Origin: Flavobacterium pectinovorum
GTDB lineage: Bacteria > Bacteroidota > Bacteroidia > Flavobacteriales > Flavobacteriaceae
Direction of reading: 5' to 3'
Assembly: GCF_006438875.1 (NCBI RefSeq)
Contig: NZ_RCZH01000004.1
Coordinates: 310,001 to 374,000, forward strand
Length of the DNA: 64,000 bases
Program-made: the position numbers and the translations under genes
The notes under the pieces: model-generated
What the model was told of the DNA's origin: nothing
Databases searched by the model: none
The model's input: the letters and a program-made list of their open reading frames with translations, nothing else
In this document: in pieces, positions 50,362-59,643 of the stretch
Numbering within the stretch: position 1 is the stretch's first letter
Layout: every line of letters starts with the position of its first letter

Positions 50362-51072
50362 CTATCGACTTAATAGGTTTTTATAGACTACCTCTTTCAA
50401 TAATGCTTCACGGCGTGTTCTTGAAATAGGTAGTTCTTGTCCTTTTACAAATAATCGTCCGCCGGAAACGGAATCAATATGTGTAATGTTTACCAGAAAT
50501 GATTTATGGATTCTGAAGAAAATCTCCGTTGGAAGTGTTTCTTCTAATGAAATCATCGTTTGATGAATCACAAGAACTTTATCTTTAAAATGAAGTTTAG
50601 CATAATTCTGCATTCCTTCGATATATAAAATATCTACCCACGAAATCTTCTGAAATCCTTCTTCCTGCCGAACATAAAGAAACGGATCTAGTTTATTCTG
50701 TTTAGGAGAACTCATTTGATGCCATTGTTTTGCTTTTAAAGAAGCCTGGTAAAAACGCTGAAATGTAATTGGTTTCAGCAAATAATCTACGACTTGTAAA
50801 CGATATCCGTCCAAAGCATGTTCTGAATATGCCGTGGTAAAAATAACCATAGGCGGATTATCCAGAGATTCTAAAAATTCTAATCCGGACAAATAAGGCA
50901 TATTTATATCCAAAAACAGCAAATCGACTTGCTTATCCTGAATGTACGAAGTCGCTTCTAATGCCGAAGCGCAAGTACCCACAACTTCCAGAAAATCAAT
51001 TTTCGAAACAAAATCTACTATTCCGTTTCTTGCAATTGGTTCGTCGTCAATAACGAGACATTTCATGTTCAT
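50362..51072 (-). CDS. LytTR-type response regulator
   Basis: 236 residues. The receiver domain has the acidic pair at D9-D10 with E11 and the phospho-acceptor D55 in LLFLDINMPYLSG; T/S and K partners are in IFTTAYSEHALDGYRLQVVDYLLKPI. The C-terminal LytTR DNA-binding domain (about 135-236) shows DILYIEGMQNYAKLHFKDK and FFRIHKSFLVNITHIDSV. Partner is the LytS-like kinase at 51401-52453 on the same strand, 328 bases upstream. A separate promoter within the repeat-filled gap is needed if not co-transcribed. Confidence 0.93.
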   Translation of the reverse strand: MNMKCLVIDDEPIARNGIVDFVSKIDFLEVVGTCASALEATSYIQDKQVDLLFLDINMPYLSGLEFLESLDNPPMVIFTTAYSEHALDGYRLQVVDYLLKPITFQRFYQASLKAKQWHQMSSPKQNKLDPFLYVRQEEGFQKISWVDILYIEGMQNYAKLHFKDKVLVIHQTMISLEETLPTEIFFRIHKSFLVNITHIDSVSGGRLFVKGQELPISRTRREALLKEVVYKNLLSR

Positions 51073-51400
51073 AATTTTAAAATTTTGTTTCAGGTTTTCT
51101 TTGTTTCAGGTTTGTGTCTGTTGTTAAAAAGGTTTCTCGCAGATTTTGCATATTAAGCAGATTTACTTGCTCTTCTTTATTCTTTTACAAAACCTTCCTA
51201 GTCTGTGGTAAAAAAAATTAACCGCAAAGTCCGCAAAGGTTTACGCAAAGTTCACAAAGTTCTTACCTATTAAAAGAATACAAAGTTCGCAAAGCTTTAG
51301 CTTTATAACCAACGGAATTTGTGAAAATTCGTGAATCCGATAGCTATCGGGAGTGGCTAAAAAAATCATTCTAATCTCTTTAATCTGTGGCTAAAAAATA
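51073..51400. repeat. Repeat-filled gap between kinase and regulator genes
   Basis: From left to right: TTTCTCGCAGATTTTGCATA word (51131), CCGCAAAGTCCGCAAAGGTT words (51222-51300, with TTCACAAAGTTC and TTCGCAAAGC), TGTGAAAATTCGTGAAT word, TCCGATAGCTATCGGGAGTG palindrome (51339-51358) and an AATCTCTTTAATCTGTGGC word (51368-51386). It contains no ORF I can support. Four separate word families sit end to end. Confidence 0.7.
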
Positions 51401-52453
51401 TCATTTCAAAGACAAAACAACTTTTACCGTAAAATCTGAATCCGTTTTATCTATGTCTAATTGGTATTTTTCAGGATATTGAATCGCTAATCGTTTCTTT
51501 ACGTTTTCAAGTCCGAGTCCTTGATTGTTAGACGGAGTTTTGTATTGTTCTGTATAAGAATTTTCTATTTTAAAAATTAATTGTTTGTCAACTTGTTCAC
51601 ATGATAAATGCACATATCCTTTTTGGTTTGGAAGCCTTGAAACATGTTTAAAAGCATTTTCTATTAAAGGAACCAGAAGCAACGGCACAATCTGAAGCTG
51701 ACCGTTTTCGATATTCCATTTGCTTTTTACTTCTAATTCATTTCCCCAACGGGTTTCTTCGACGGCAATTAAATCCTTTAGATATTTAATTTCAAGATAT
51801 AGCGGCACGTATTCTTTATTACATTCATACAATTGATATCGCAAAATATCCGAAAACTGAACCAATAAAACCGATGCTAGTTCTACATTGCTTTGCATCA
51901 AAATATGGATATGATTAAGCACATTAAACATCAAATGTGGATTGATCTGATCTTGCAAAATCTTTATTTGCGCCTCTAGGTGAACTTGTAATAATTGTGC
52001 ATGATTTCGCTCGATCACATTATGTTCCTGATAAAAACGAAGTCCGCAAGCTGTGCCATTAATTAAAAGTGCAGCAGGAATACTTCCGCAAAATCGAGCC
52101 CATAAAAAATGAATAGAACTCATATGTGCTTCTTCGGGAAATAATCGGGCACGTGCAGATGAATCTGAAAAAACAGCATAAATTACTGCCAGGCAAAGTG
52201 ATAAAAGCAGCACCACGACAAACGCCTGTAGTGCAAACAATGTCATTTTGTTTTTACGTAGCGCATTAGGAAGTATAACATCACTAAGAAAATGTGCCAA
52301 AACACTAGAGCTCAATAATATTAAAATAGACTGGATTGTAGCCGACATTACTCCATAATCGGCTATAAGTTGTGCCCAAATAGTAGTGCCAAGTATGAAC
52401 CAGAAAAAAACCAGAAATATCCGGTGTCGACCTTTGTTTGTTATATACATCAA
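51401..52453 (-). CDS. LytS/YehU-type sensor histidine kinase
   Basis: 350 residues. Four membrane helices (about 11-145) with no large external sensor, then a His-kinase domain: QINPHLMFNVLNHIHIL (H173; canonical NPHFLFN with FL changed to LM) and an ATPase N-box VPLIENAFKHVSR with NQGLGLENVKKRL as the G-box. It should autophosphorylate and pass phosphate to the LytTR regulator at 50362. The signal is unknown; kinases of this kind often sense pyruvate-like solutes or membrane state. Confidence 0.92.
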   Translation of the reverse strand: MMYITNKGRHRIFLVFFWFILGTTIWAQLIADYGVMSATIQSILILLSSSVLAHFLSDVILPNALRKNKMTLFALQAFVVVLLLSLCLAVIYAVFSDSSARARLFPEEAHMSSIHFLWARFCGSIPAALLINGTACGLRFYQEHNVIERNHAQLLQVHLEAQIKILQDQINPHLMFNVLNHIHILMQSNVELASVLLVQFSDILRYQLYECNKEYVPLYLEIKYLKDLIAVEETRWGNELEVKSKWNIENGQLQIVPLLLVPLIENAFKHVSRLPNQKGYVHLSCEQVDKQLIFKIENSYTEQYKTPSNNQGLGLENVKKRLAIQYPEKYQLDIDKTDSDFTVKVVLSLK

Positions 52454-52575
52454 AAAAGAATAAGTAAATTAGGAGAAAGTTTAAATTCAAAAATAACCTT
52501 ATATTTTCTAAAAGAGCAGCAAAGAATCAAAAAGATTCCTTGCTGCTTATATTAAGTTAAACGGTAAAATAAAGG

Positions 52576-53175
52576 TTATAAGAAAAAATATCCAATGCTG
52601 ACATTATAGGAATTTGTCTTAGAACTAAAGTCTTTACTGCTATTGTTTAATCCACCCTGATAAATTAGATCTACAGTAAATTTCCACATTTCAACTCCTG
52701 CCCCGACCTGATAACCGATATTAGATTTGTTGAATTTCGTATAGGAATTTTTCAGCTGATTCACTGAAGAAACATTCTCATCTAAAACATACGAGTAAAC
52801 TCCTCCTCCAAAAACTCTGACATTTAGAGTCGAAAGATCTATTACTTTATAACCAATCAGCAAAGGCATTTCGAGACTTCTCCACTTTGCATTTTTAGAT
52901 CCTGTAATGGCAGTTTTTTCAATTTTAGAAGATTTCTCACTATACAAGAGTTCATTTTGAATGTAGAATCGCTTAAAATCAAATCGCGCCATACCTCCAA
53001 CAAAATAACCTGCTGCGTATTCTGAATTAAAGCCACTCGTAACCGGCAATTCAGAAAAATTAGAACCTCCTTTAATACCAACATGAATTGGAAGTGGAGA
53101 TTGTGCATTCGCTTTTGAAGAAATCAAACTTACTAAGAAAATAGTAGTCAGTAATACTAATTTGTACATGTTCAT
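52576..53175 (-). CDS. PorT-like outer-membrane beta-barrel protein
   Basis: 199 residues from the ATG at 53175 (another ATG at 53169 is equal in merit; an earlier in-frame ATG at 53217 would spoil the signal peptide). The signal peptide ends KANAQ. The first mature strand, PIHVGIKGGSNFSEL, is typical of the porin-family (PF13568) barrels in Bacteroidota; later strands include RFYIQNELLYSEKSSKIEK and NIGYQVGAGVEMWKFTVDLIYQGG; it ends NVSIGYFFL. Function unknown. It lies upstream (minus strand) of the kinase gene. Confidence 0.8.
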   Translation of the reverse strand: MNMYKLVLLTTIFLVSLISSKANAQSPLPIHVGIKGGSNFSELPVTSGFNSEYAAGYFVGGMARFDFKRFYIQNELLYSEKSSKIEKTAITGSKNAKWRSLEMPLLIGYKVIDLSTLNVRVFGGGVYSYVLDENVSSVNQLKNSYTKFNKSNIGYQVGAGVEMWKFTVDLIYQGGLNNSSKDFSSKTNSYNVSIGYFFL

Positions 53176-53217
53176 GATAATAGTTTTTATTAATTTGATG
53201 CAAAGGAGCACAAACAT

Positions 53218-53600
53218 AAAACACTACTAAAATTAGTTTGATGAACGGCATTCGTATTTTGACCAATGGGGATTTTTGAAGTTTTTTCGCCACGAATTTC
53301 ACGAATTAGCACTAATTAATTTGTGAAATCTGTGGCTGAAAAATTTAACCGCAAAGTTCGCGAAGTTGTTAGCTGAGGGAAGAATACAAAGTTCACAAAG
53401 CAATACGTGAAAATACAGCAAATCAAAAATTTGTGAAAATTTGTGAAATTTGCGGTTAAAAAAAATCTTTTCAATCTATCGCAAAAAAATTGACCGCAGA
53501 GTCCACGAAGGCTTACACAAAGTTCACAAAGTAATATGTGAAAATCTACCTCATCAAAAATTTGCGGAAATTCGTGAATCCCGATAGCTATCGGGAGTTG
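53218..53600. repeat. Repeat-filled gap with CCGCAAAGTTCGC and CACGAATT words
   Basis: Words in order: GCCACGAATTTCACGAATTA with its inverse ATTTGTGAAATCTGTGGC (53290-53336), TTAACCGCAAAGTTCGCGAA (53347), TTCACAAAGCAATACGTGAA (53392), TTTGTGAAATTTGCGG (53438), GACCGCAGAGTCCACGAAGG (53490), TTCACAAAGTAATATGTGAA (53521) and TCCCGATAGCTATCGGGAG (53579). The CCGCAAAG/CACAAAG block is present twice in tandem (about 53347-53412 and 53490-53560). No gene is supported. Confidence 0.7.
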
Positions 53601-53622
53601 CTAAAAAAATTATCTAATTAAC

Positions 53623-55413
53623 TCATTTTCTAATTGGCACATTTTCTACATACTTACGATCAGTCAAAGTTTTCATAAAAGCAATAAGCTGTTTTTTTTC
53701 TTTATCTGTTAAGTTTAATTTGTCTTCCGGTAATGTTTGGTTCGGAACCTCAAAGCCTAAACCTACTCCTCCGCCTTCATTATAGAAATCGATAACTTCT
53801 TCAAGAGTCTTATAAACACCATTATGCATGTAAGGAGCTGTAAGTTCAATATTTCTTATGGTTGGCGTTTTGAAGGAATGTTTATGAATTGCTGCTTGCG
53901 TGATTACAAACTTTCCCAAATCGCCATCAAGTTTTTTATCTTTATTCGGAACTCCTAGAATCTCACTTTCAGATCTGTCAAAATTTGGCGGAACAGTTCC
54001 GTTTGTTAGCGGAATAAAATGGCATGTGGCACATTTAGCTTTTCCTGCAAATAAATTAAATCCTGTTTTTTCATCTGTTGTAAAAGTTGCTTTGTTTTGC
54101 ATATATGCATCAAATTTTGAATCATAATGACTCAACGAACGAATGTAAGACGCCAAAGCATTTTTGATCGCAAATTCGTTTATTTCTCCTTTTGGGAAGG
54201 CCTTCTTAAAATCTTTTACATAAGCAGCATTTTTCTGAATCGCCAAAGCCGATTTCTCCAGCGATCCATGCATTTCGTTTTCGTTTTTAATAACCGCAAC
54301 AGCCTGATCTTCGAGATAACTTACCCGTGAATCTGAAAAGAACACACGTTGAAACGCAATATTATTTAACGTTGGTGTATTACGCTGAATCATTGATTTT
54401 CCGTCTAATGAAACTGCTCTTTCCTGACCATCCGTAAACGCTTTATCGGCATGATGGCACGAAGCACAAGAACGCGTATTGTTTCCGGATAAAATAGGGT
54501 CATTAAATAACTTTTTGCCTAAAGCAATTTTCTCTGGCGTTGTTTTATAATCGGGAAAACCCGAAAAAGCTTCTGCGTCAAAAGCTTCTTTATCAAATAA
54601 CGTTTGCGCGGTTACTTTCAATCCTCTTTGCTCTTTCATTAACGGAATTCCTAATTCAGTCTGAGTTTTATACAATCCTTTGCTTAACGGATTCGTAACT
54701 TCTTTGATAAAATAAGCTCGATCAAAAGCGTTGAAATTCGTATTTATTTTTAAATACTTCTTTCCCTTTTCTAAAATAGCAAATACTTGTTTAGCATTCG
54801 AAACCGATTTTTTTTCGGTGTAAACCTGATAATATTTTTCGATAGTTTCTAAGGAAATCAAAGCTTCCGGAAGTGAATTCAGTACAACTGGCGAATCAAA
54901 ACCTGTAATTCCCAAAGTAATGATTCGGTACACTTCTAATCGCATCGCATCAAAAACATGCGCATCGGTTAATTCATTCGTATTTGAAACTTTTTCTAAT
55001 CGGGTTAAATTAGCCGATAAAACGCCCAATTCCTGAAGAAGTTCTTTTTTGCTTTCTTTATTATATTTCGGAAAAACCAATTCTTCGATAACCTGAAAAC
55101 CTTCGGGCGGAACTGTTACTTTATCATTTTCTTCAAATTCCGGTATTGCAGGTCCGTTTATCGATTTAGAAACTGAAGGCGAATAGTACTCACTTATCAT
55201 TTCGACCTTTTTATAACTTTGATGTGCTTCCAGAAACTGCCTCTGAATTTGCGCTTCGGTAGAATCTTCTTGAACTGAATATTTTAGTTTGGCTACTTTT
55301 TCGATCAATAAAGTAATATCTGCCTGAAACAATTCATTTACTTCTTGATGTTTGTTTTTTTTTTGACAAGCAGCGAATGCCACCAGGAACAACAAACAAT
55401 ATATTTTTTTCAT
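53623..55413 (-). CDS. Imelysin-like domain fused to a di-haem cytochrome c peroxidase (lipoprotein)
   Basis: 596 residues with lipoprotein signal AFAAC (Cys16). Residues about 25-255 form an all-helical domain like imelysin/EfeO-type proteins; the GxHxxE metal motif of that family appears as GFQVIE (105-110), with Gln in place of His. The C-terminal 310 residues are a MauG/CCP domain with CASCH at 316-320 and CATCH at 461-465, MHGSLE and APYMHNGVYKTLEEVIDFY. It probably sits in the periplasm and moves electrons to peroxide or to a partner protein. A PhoX-like lipoprotein precedes it on the same strand. It is unlike the MbnH-like enzyme at 22085 in having the extra domain. Confidence 0.88.
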   Translation of the reverse strand: MKKIYCLLFLVAFAACQKKNKHQEVNELFQADITLLIEKVAKLKYSVQEDSTEAQIQRQFLEAHQSYKKVEMISEYYSPSVSKSINGPAIPEFEENDKVTVPPEGFQVIEELVFPKYNKESKKELLQELGVLSANLTRLEKVSNTNELTDAHVFDAMRLEVYRIITLGITGFDSPVVLNSLPEALISLETIEKYYQVYTEKKSVSNAKQVFAILEKGKKYLKINTNFNAFDRAYFIKEVTNPLSKGLYKTQTELGIPLMKEQRGLKVTAQTLFDKEAFDAEAFSGFPDYKTTPEKIALGKKLFNDPILSGNNTRSCASCHHADKAFTDGQERAVSLDGKSMIQRNTPTLNNIAFQRVFFSDSRVSYLEDQAVAVIKNENEMHGSLEKSALAIQKNAAYVKDFKKAFPKGEINEFAIKNALASYIRSLSHYDSKFDAYMQNKATFTTDEKTGFNLFAGKAKCATCHFIPLTNGTVPPNFDRSESEILGVPNKDKKLDGDLGKFVITQAAIHKHSFKTPTIRNIELTAPYMHNGVYKTLEEVIDFYNEGGGVGLGFEVPNQTLPEDKLNLTDKEKKQLIAFMKTLTDRKYVENVPIRK

Positions 55414-55456
55414 GATTTAATAACGATTAAAAGAGGAATATTCAGAAAAACAGAAA

Positions 55457-55481
55457 CCACTACCTCAAATTGAAGTAGTGG
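55457..55481 (-). terminator. Hairpin after the PhoX-like gene
   Basis: CCACTAC (55457-55463) pairs with GTAGTGG (55475-55481), extendable with one mismatch; on the minus strand it is followed by TTTCTGTTTTTC. It separates the PhoX-like gene from the peroxidase fusion, so co-transcription of the two would need partial read-through. Confidence 0.75.
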
Positions 55482-55508
55482 ATTGCTGTTTTGTACTGTT
55501 TTAAAAAT

Positions 55509-56963
55509 TTATCTTGGCAAACCTTTTATTACTACGATTTGACTTGCTTGTTGTTCATTCGGACGATTTGTTCCTCCGTCAGGACTTTTATATTTTTCGC
55601 CAGTCCAAGTATGTGGCTGTACGCTCAACATAAAAGTATCAGCAATACCAACTTGCTCAGACACATCGATCAAAGCACCATATTCCCAATCTCCAAATTT
55701 AGAGATTCCACCTACATTATATTTTGCAGCATCAGTTGCAGTACGACGGTGATCTAATTCTACTACAACTTTTAATTCTTTTGTAGCAATATTGTATTGA
55801 TAGATATAAGCATCGTGAGTTTCGTCTCCGTATCCGTTAGCATCTTCCTCAACGTAAACATAGTTTTTAGTCACACAAATATTATCCGGGTTTTGAAATT
55901 TTCCAGCAATTCCAGAACGGTTATCTCCGTCAAGAACAACTTCAAGAATTCCTTTTAATGGGTCAGCAGCATCAAGATTTAGTCTGTAAACTCTACCATA
56001 TTTAGTTCTTGAACCATCAGCATTTGTTCCCGTAGTATTTTGTCCTGTTGCGTTAAAATACAATTCACGATCTGCATTGTTACCGCCTTTACGGTAATCT
56101 AAATCTTCTACACGACCAAATTTAATTGCTTTCAAAGTATTAACTGAAGCATTGATTTGAGCTCCGGTTAACGTTTTATGATTATCGATTTTTACAAAAG
56201 ATACCGAATATGTTTTATTAACTTCCATATCTTTTTCTCTTTGATTGTCATCGTTTCTTTTTAACATGTATAAAGAACCATTTGTTAAATCACCAACAGC
56301 ATTAGATACATACATAAAAACCTGACCTCCGTAAGTTCCTGAATCGTCATCACCAATTACTACAACAGTTTTGCCTTTGTAAGCAGAAGAACGTAATGGC
56401 AAAGCATTCTCAGCACTTAAACGACCAAAACCAGCCAATTCTTTAGACACAGATGCAGAACCTGCACTTCCATAAGGATCTAAAGCATGTGTACGAGATT
56501 CTTCTCCGGATTCTCCACAAGTTAAATAAACCGGTCCAAAACCATGTTCCGCCGGAGTAGCCATAGTAGCACCACAAAGTCTCCATGTTCCTCCACTTGA
56601 ATTTAGCAAATATTCCCCTTTAGTCGGTTTGAATGTTTTGTCTAATGTAACTCTCGAAACCGAAAAGTTGTCTTCGTTGTTTACTAAAAAAGTAAAAGTT
56701 CCGTCCGTATTTTTCAACAAACCGGAACCATCAGCAGATCCTCCAAAAACAAATTTTGGACTGTCCGCAAAAACATCATCTGAACTAAAAAGAGAATAAA
56801 TTTTTAAATCTTCAAAACCTGCTTTTGCCTTCAACAAACTTGGCGTTACAGATTGATCCTTTAATACAACACTCGTTGTTGCTTCTTCCTGATCTTTAGA
56901 ATCGTTATTACAAGACGTAATCAACGATCCAAGAATAATAAGGGGTAAAATAATTCTTTTCAT
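55509..56963 (-). CDS. PhoX/DUF839-like secreted lipoprotein
   Basis: 484 residues with lipoprotein signal ITSC (Cys18). Repeated beta-rich blades are typical of PhoX-like six-bladed propellers: GRVYRLNLDAADPLKGILEV, FQNPDNICVTKNYVYVEEDANGYG and LMLSVQPHTW near the end (here SVQPHTW), matching the PhoX/DUF839 family signature. PhoX enzymes are calcium/iron phosphatases of periplasm or surface; whether the full active site is kept cannot be judged by eye. Located upstream of an imelysin/peroxidase fusion and 196 bases from PPK2, both in the minus direction. Confidence 0.75.
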   Translation of the reverse strand: MKRIILPLIILGSLITSCNNDSKDQEEATTSVVLKDQSVTPSLLKAKAGFEDLKIYSLFSSDDVFADSPKFVFGGSADGSGLLKNTDGTFTFLVNNEDNFSVSRVTLDKTFKPTKGEYLLNSSGGTWRLCGATMATPAEHGFGPVYLTCGESGEESRTHALDPYGSAGSASVSKELAGFGRLSAENALPLRSSAYKGKTVVVIGDDDSGTYGGQVFMYVSNAVGDLTNGSLYMLKRNDDNQREKDMEVNKTYSVSFVKIDNHKTLTGAQINASVNTLKAIKFGRVEDLDYRKGGNNADRELYFNATGQNTTGTNADGSRTKYGRVYRLNLDAADPLKGILEVVLDGDNRSGIAGKFQNPDNICVTKNYVYVEEDANGYGDETHDAYIYQYNIATKELKVVVELDHRRTATDAAKYNVGGISKFGDWEYGALIDVSEQVGIADTFMLSVQPHTWTGEKYKSPDGGTNRPNEQQASQIVVIKGLPR

Positions 56964-57144
56964 TTCGCTTTAATGTTTAATTTTATTTTTTTACAAAGTA
57001 ACCCCTTACACTTTAACTAAAAATCACTTTGATATTATCAAAAAAACAAGACTGTGAGCAAAAAACAGATTTTAGCCCTAAAAAAATTAACATTAAATTA
57101 GTAATACAAAACATTCATAAAATACCAGTAACATAAGCACAAAA

Positions 57145-57170
57145 AAAGAGCCCTACTTTTAAGGCTCTTT
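57145..57170 (-). terminator. Hairpin overlapping the PPK2 stop codon
   Basis: AAAGAGCC (57145-57152) pairs with GGCTCTTT (57163-57170); minus-strand tail is T-rich (TTTTTTT at 57141-57147 complement). The stop codon (57159-57161) is in its loop. Confidence 0.85.
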
Positions 57171-58040
57171 CTTCAATTGTTCTTTATACATTTCGATATT
57201 CGCTTTTATCTTATCATCGAGTTCAGGTTCCTTGATATCAGTATGTTTTTGCATTACTTCCCAGATAATCTTGGCAACGATATAGCGTCCCATTTCCTTA
57301 TCATCCGCCGGAACAATATACCACGGCGCATAATCTGTTGAGGTTTTGTTTATCGCCTCTTCATAATATTTTTGATATTCCTCCCAATGTTCCCGTTCTT
57401 TCAAATCACCGGGCGAAAACTTCCAATTGTGTTTCCCCTCTTCTAAACGGCGTAATAATCGTTGTCTTTGCTCCTCTTTGCTCAAATGCAAAAAGAATTT
57501 CAGTACGATAGTTCCGTTTTGGGAAATATGCTTTTCAAAATTATTGATTTGCTCAATTCTGTTTTCCCAAAATTCCGGCGTAATATCTTCAACCGAATTA
57601 ATTCCCGGCAAATTCTCTCCCAAAATATACTCCGGATGCACGCGCGTAACCAAAACATTCTCATAATGCGTACGATTAAAAATCGCAAACTTCCCTTTTT
57701 CCGGTAATACGATATAATGTCTCCACAAATAATCGTGTTCCAGTTCAGTCGAATTTGGCGTTTTAAAGCTATGTACCACCACGCCACGCGCATTAAATTC
57801 CTTAAAAACTTCCCTAACCAAACTATCTTTTCCGGACGTATCCATTCCCTGAAGGCAAATTAAAACAGCATATTTGTTATGCGAATACATAACATCCTGC
57901 AAATCGCTCAACTTAGCCTTCACCTTATCCAGTTTAGCTTCCTTTTCGTCACTATCAGCATCAATATCAAGCAAAGTCGGAATCTTTGATAATTTTATTT
58001 TATTTGTAACTTTAAAATCTTTCGGATCTATCGATTTCAT
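57159..58040 (-). CDS. Polyphosphate kinase 2 family protein (PPK2)
   Basis: 293 residues. P-loop-like CLQGMDTSGKDSLVREVF (62-79), FNRTHYENVLVTRVHP (121-136, the PPK2 lid motif) and KFFLHLSKEEQRQRLLRRLEEGKHNWKFSPGDLKERE are the family signature. PPK2 enzymes transfer phosphate between polyphosphate and nucleotides (ADP/GDP or AMP), depending on class; class cannot be set from sequence here, although single-domain length suggests class I or III. The PhoX-like gene 196 bases away also handles phosphate, but separate terminators make an operon unlikely. Confidence 0.93.
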   Translation of the reverse strand: MKSIDPKDFKVTNKIKLSKIPTLLDIDADSDEKEAKLDKVKAKLSDLQDVMYSHNKYAVLICLQGMDTSGKDSLVREVFKEFNARGVVVHSFKTPNSTELEHDYLWRHYIVLPEKGKFAIFNRTHYENVLVTRVHPEYILGENLPGINSVEDITPEFWENRIEQINNFEKHISQNGTIVLKFFLHLSKEEQRQRLLRRLEEGKHNWKFSPGDLKEREHWEEYQKYYEEAINKTSTDYAPWYIVPADDKEMGRYIVAKIIWEVMQKHTDIKEPELDDKIKANIEMYKEQLKKEP

Positions 58041-58276
58041 ATCATTTTCATTTTTTGTAATATAAATATACTAATTTTACGAAGCATATTCCTGCTATTC
58101 ATTACAATACTTTTTAGATAAATTGTATTTTTCTAAAACATACCAAGAGCTTCCTCCGGTCGCTTTGTTCTGTCCAGAAAAAATTACAATTTCTTCTCAA
58201 AGTATTTTCATTGTTATCAGGGCTAGGCACTGGTTTTCAAAACAACAATTAATTTTATCTATAGTTAAAATCATAA

Positions 58277-58747
58277 ATGAAAAAAATATTCCTGATAATT
58301 TTTATTTTATCTCAACAACTTGTTTACTGCCAAAATGAAAATGATTATTCAGAAGCAAAAATATATCTTCAAATTTTTGATAAATGCTTTAATAAATTAG
58401 GTCCAATTCCAGAAACTAAAAAATCAACTTCCTTAAGTAAAAGGCGGTTTTGTAGTTTATATCAATGTGTAAATCAAATTGCATATGCAGAAAATGAAAA
58501 AGATATTCAGGAAGCAATTCTAAAAAGAGCAGTTGAAATCACTAAATTACTTTACAATGAAGGAACTCCAATATGTTTAATAGTTGGATCGATGAGTTGG
58601 CATCAAGCAGATACTAAAAATCAAGATCTAACGGATGATAATAATTTGATATATGTAAGCATCTCAGATTGTATTTCATCTAACGCATTAGTGAAAATTG
58701 CAAAAACTGTAAACGAAGAAACTTCAAGATTAATTAATAAAAAATAA
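58277..58747 (+). CDS. Small secreted protein of unknown function
   Basis: 156 residues with a signal peptide (MKKIFLIIFILSQQLVYCQ). The mature part is mostly helical with four Cys (DKCFNKLGP, RRFCSLYQCVNQ, TPICLIVG, SDCISSNA) that could form two disulfides. No recognised domain. It is followed 43 bases later by a propeller-like gene in the same direction. A small, probably recent or lineage-specific gene; coding status is supported by the signal peptide and normal codon use. Confidence 0.55.
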   Translation: MKKIFLIIFILSQQLVYCQNENDYSEAKIYLQIFDKCFNKLGPIPETKKSTSLSKRRFCSLYQCVNQIAYAENEKDIQEAILKRAVEITKLLYNEGTPICLIVGSMSWHQADTKNQDLTDDNNLIYVSISDCISSNALVKIAKTVNEETSRLINKK

Positions 58748-58790
58748 ATTTACCCTATCTTAAACTAATAATATCTACGATACAACATTC

Positions 58791-59627
58791 ATGGAAAAAT
58801 TTACATTAGAAATATTATTTCAAATCATTGGAATCGGTTCAGCATCAGGATTATTTTTAAACAATGATTCACTCTATATTATTGGCGATAACAGCGGATT
58901 TTTATACGAATACAATATGACGAATCAGCAATTAAACCAACATGCTTTAATTGACAATCCAACGCAAAATATTCCCAAAAACTTAAAACCGGATTTTGAA
59001 TCCCTAACGCATCATAATGATACCTTATATGTCTTTGGTTCCGGTTCGACCGAAAACCGAAACAAAATGATAGAATTCGATCTGAAGAACAAATCCATTT
59101 TACAAAAGAATAATCTGGTCGATTTATATAGCATAATGCAAAGTTTCGGTTCTATAAAACCCGAAGATTTCAATCTTGAAGGCGCTATTTTCGATGGAGA
59201 AAACTGGTATTTATTCAATCGCGGAAACGGAGTTTCAAACAAAAATACTATTTTCACCATTCATGCTAAAAACCTGGGAGAAGAATTTGCTTTGGTTGCA
59301 ACCAATTACAAACTTCCAAAAATAAAAGGCGTTCGTTCCAGTTTTACCGATGCTATTTTAGTCGAAGACAAAATTTATTTCCTTTCCACCGCCGAAGATT
59401 CCAAATCAACTTACGACGATGGCGAAATCTTAGGAAGTTTCATTGGACGAATAGATCTTAAAACCATGAAAATAGATTTCACCCAAAAAATAACTTCAAC
59501 CAATAAATTCGAAGGTTTGACTTTCTACAAAAAATCAAATGACAAAATTGAGTTTTTACTTTGCGAGGATAATGACACGGAATTATTAGAAACGAAGATT
59601 TTTAAATTGAGCTTACCGGTTAAGTAA
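58791..59627 (+). CDS. Propeller-like protein (DUF6929-like)
   Basis: 278 residues, beta-rich with repeating motifs: IGSASGLFLNNDSLYIIGDNSG, DFESLTHHNDTLYVFGSGST, NLEGAIFDGENWYLFNRGNG, FTDAILVEDKIYFLSTAEDS and FEGLTFYKKSNDKIEFLLCEDND, each a blade-like repeat of about 45 residues. No signal peptide is apparent, unlike the similar secreted protein at 6083. Probably a five- or six-bladed propeller that binds a ligand or partner. No active site recognised. Confidence 0.7.
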   Translation: MEKFTLEILFQIIGIGSASGLFLNNDSLYIIGDNSGFLYEYNMTNQQLNQHALIDNPTQNIPKNLKPDFESLTHHNDTLYVFGSGSTENRNKMIEFDLKNKSILQKNNLVDLYSIMQSFGSIKPEDFNLEGAIFDGENWYLFNRGNGVSNKNTIFTIHAKNLGEEFALVATNYKLPKIKGVRSSFTDAILVEDKIYFLSTAEDSKSTYDDGEILGSFIGRIDLKTMKIDFTQKITSTNKFEGLTFYKKSNDKIEFLLCEDNDTELLETKIFKLSLPVK

Positions 59628-59643
59628 AACTTGTTCTCATTTC

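Noticed and set aside
53623..58040. Single phosphate operon of PPK2, PhoX-like and peroxidase genes
   Set aside because: Hairpin terminators lie at 57145-57170 and 55457-55481 between them, and the peroxidase fusion has no phosphate link.
58041..58276. A small gene in the gap after PPK2
   Set aside because: A frame exists across the gap on the plus strand but it overlaps the next gene's start in another frame and shows no coding features.
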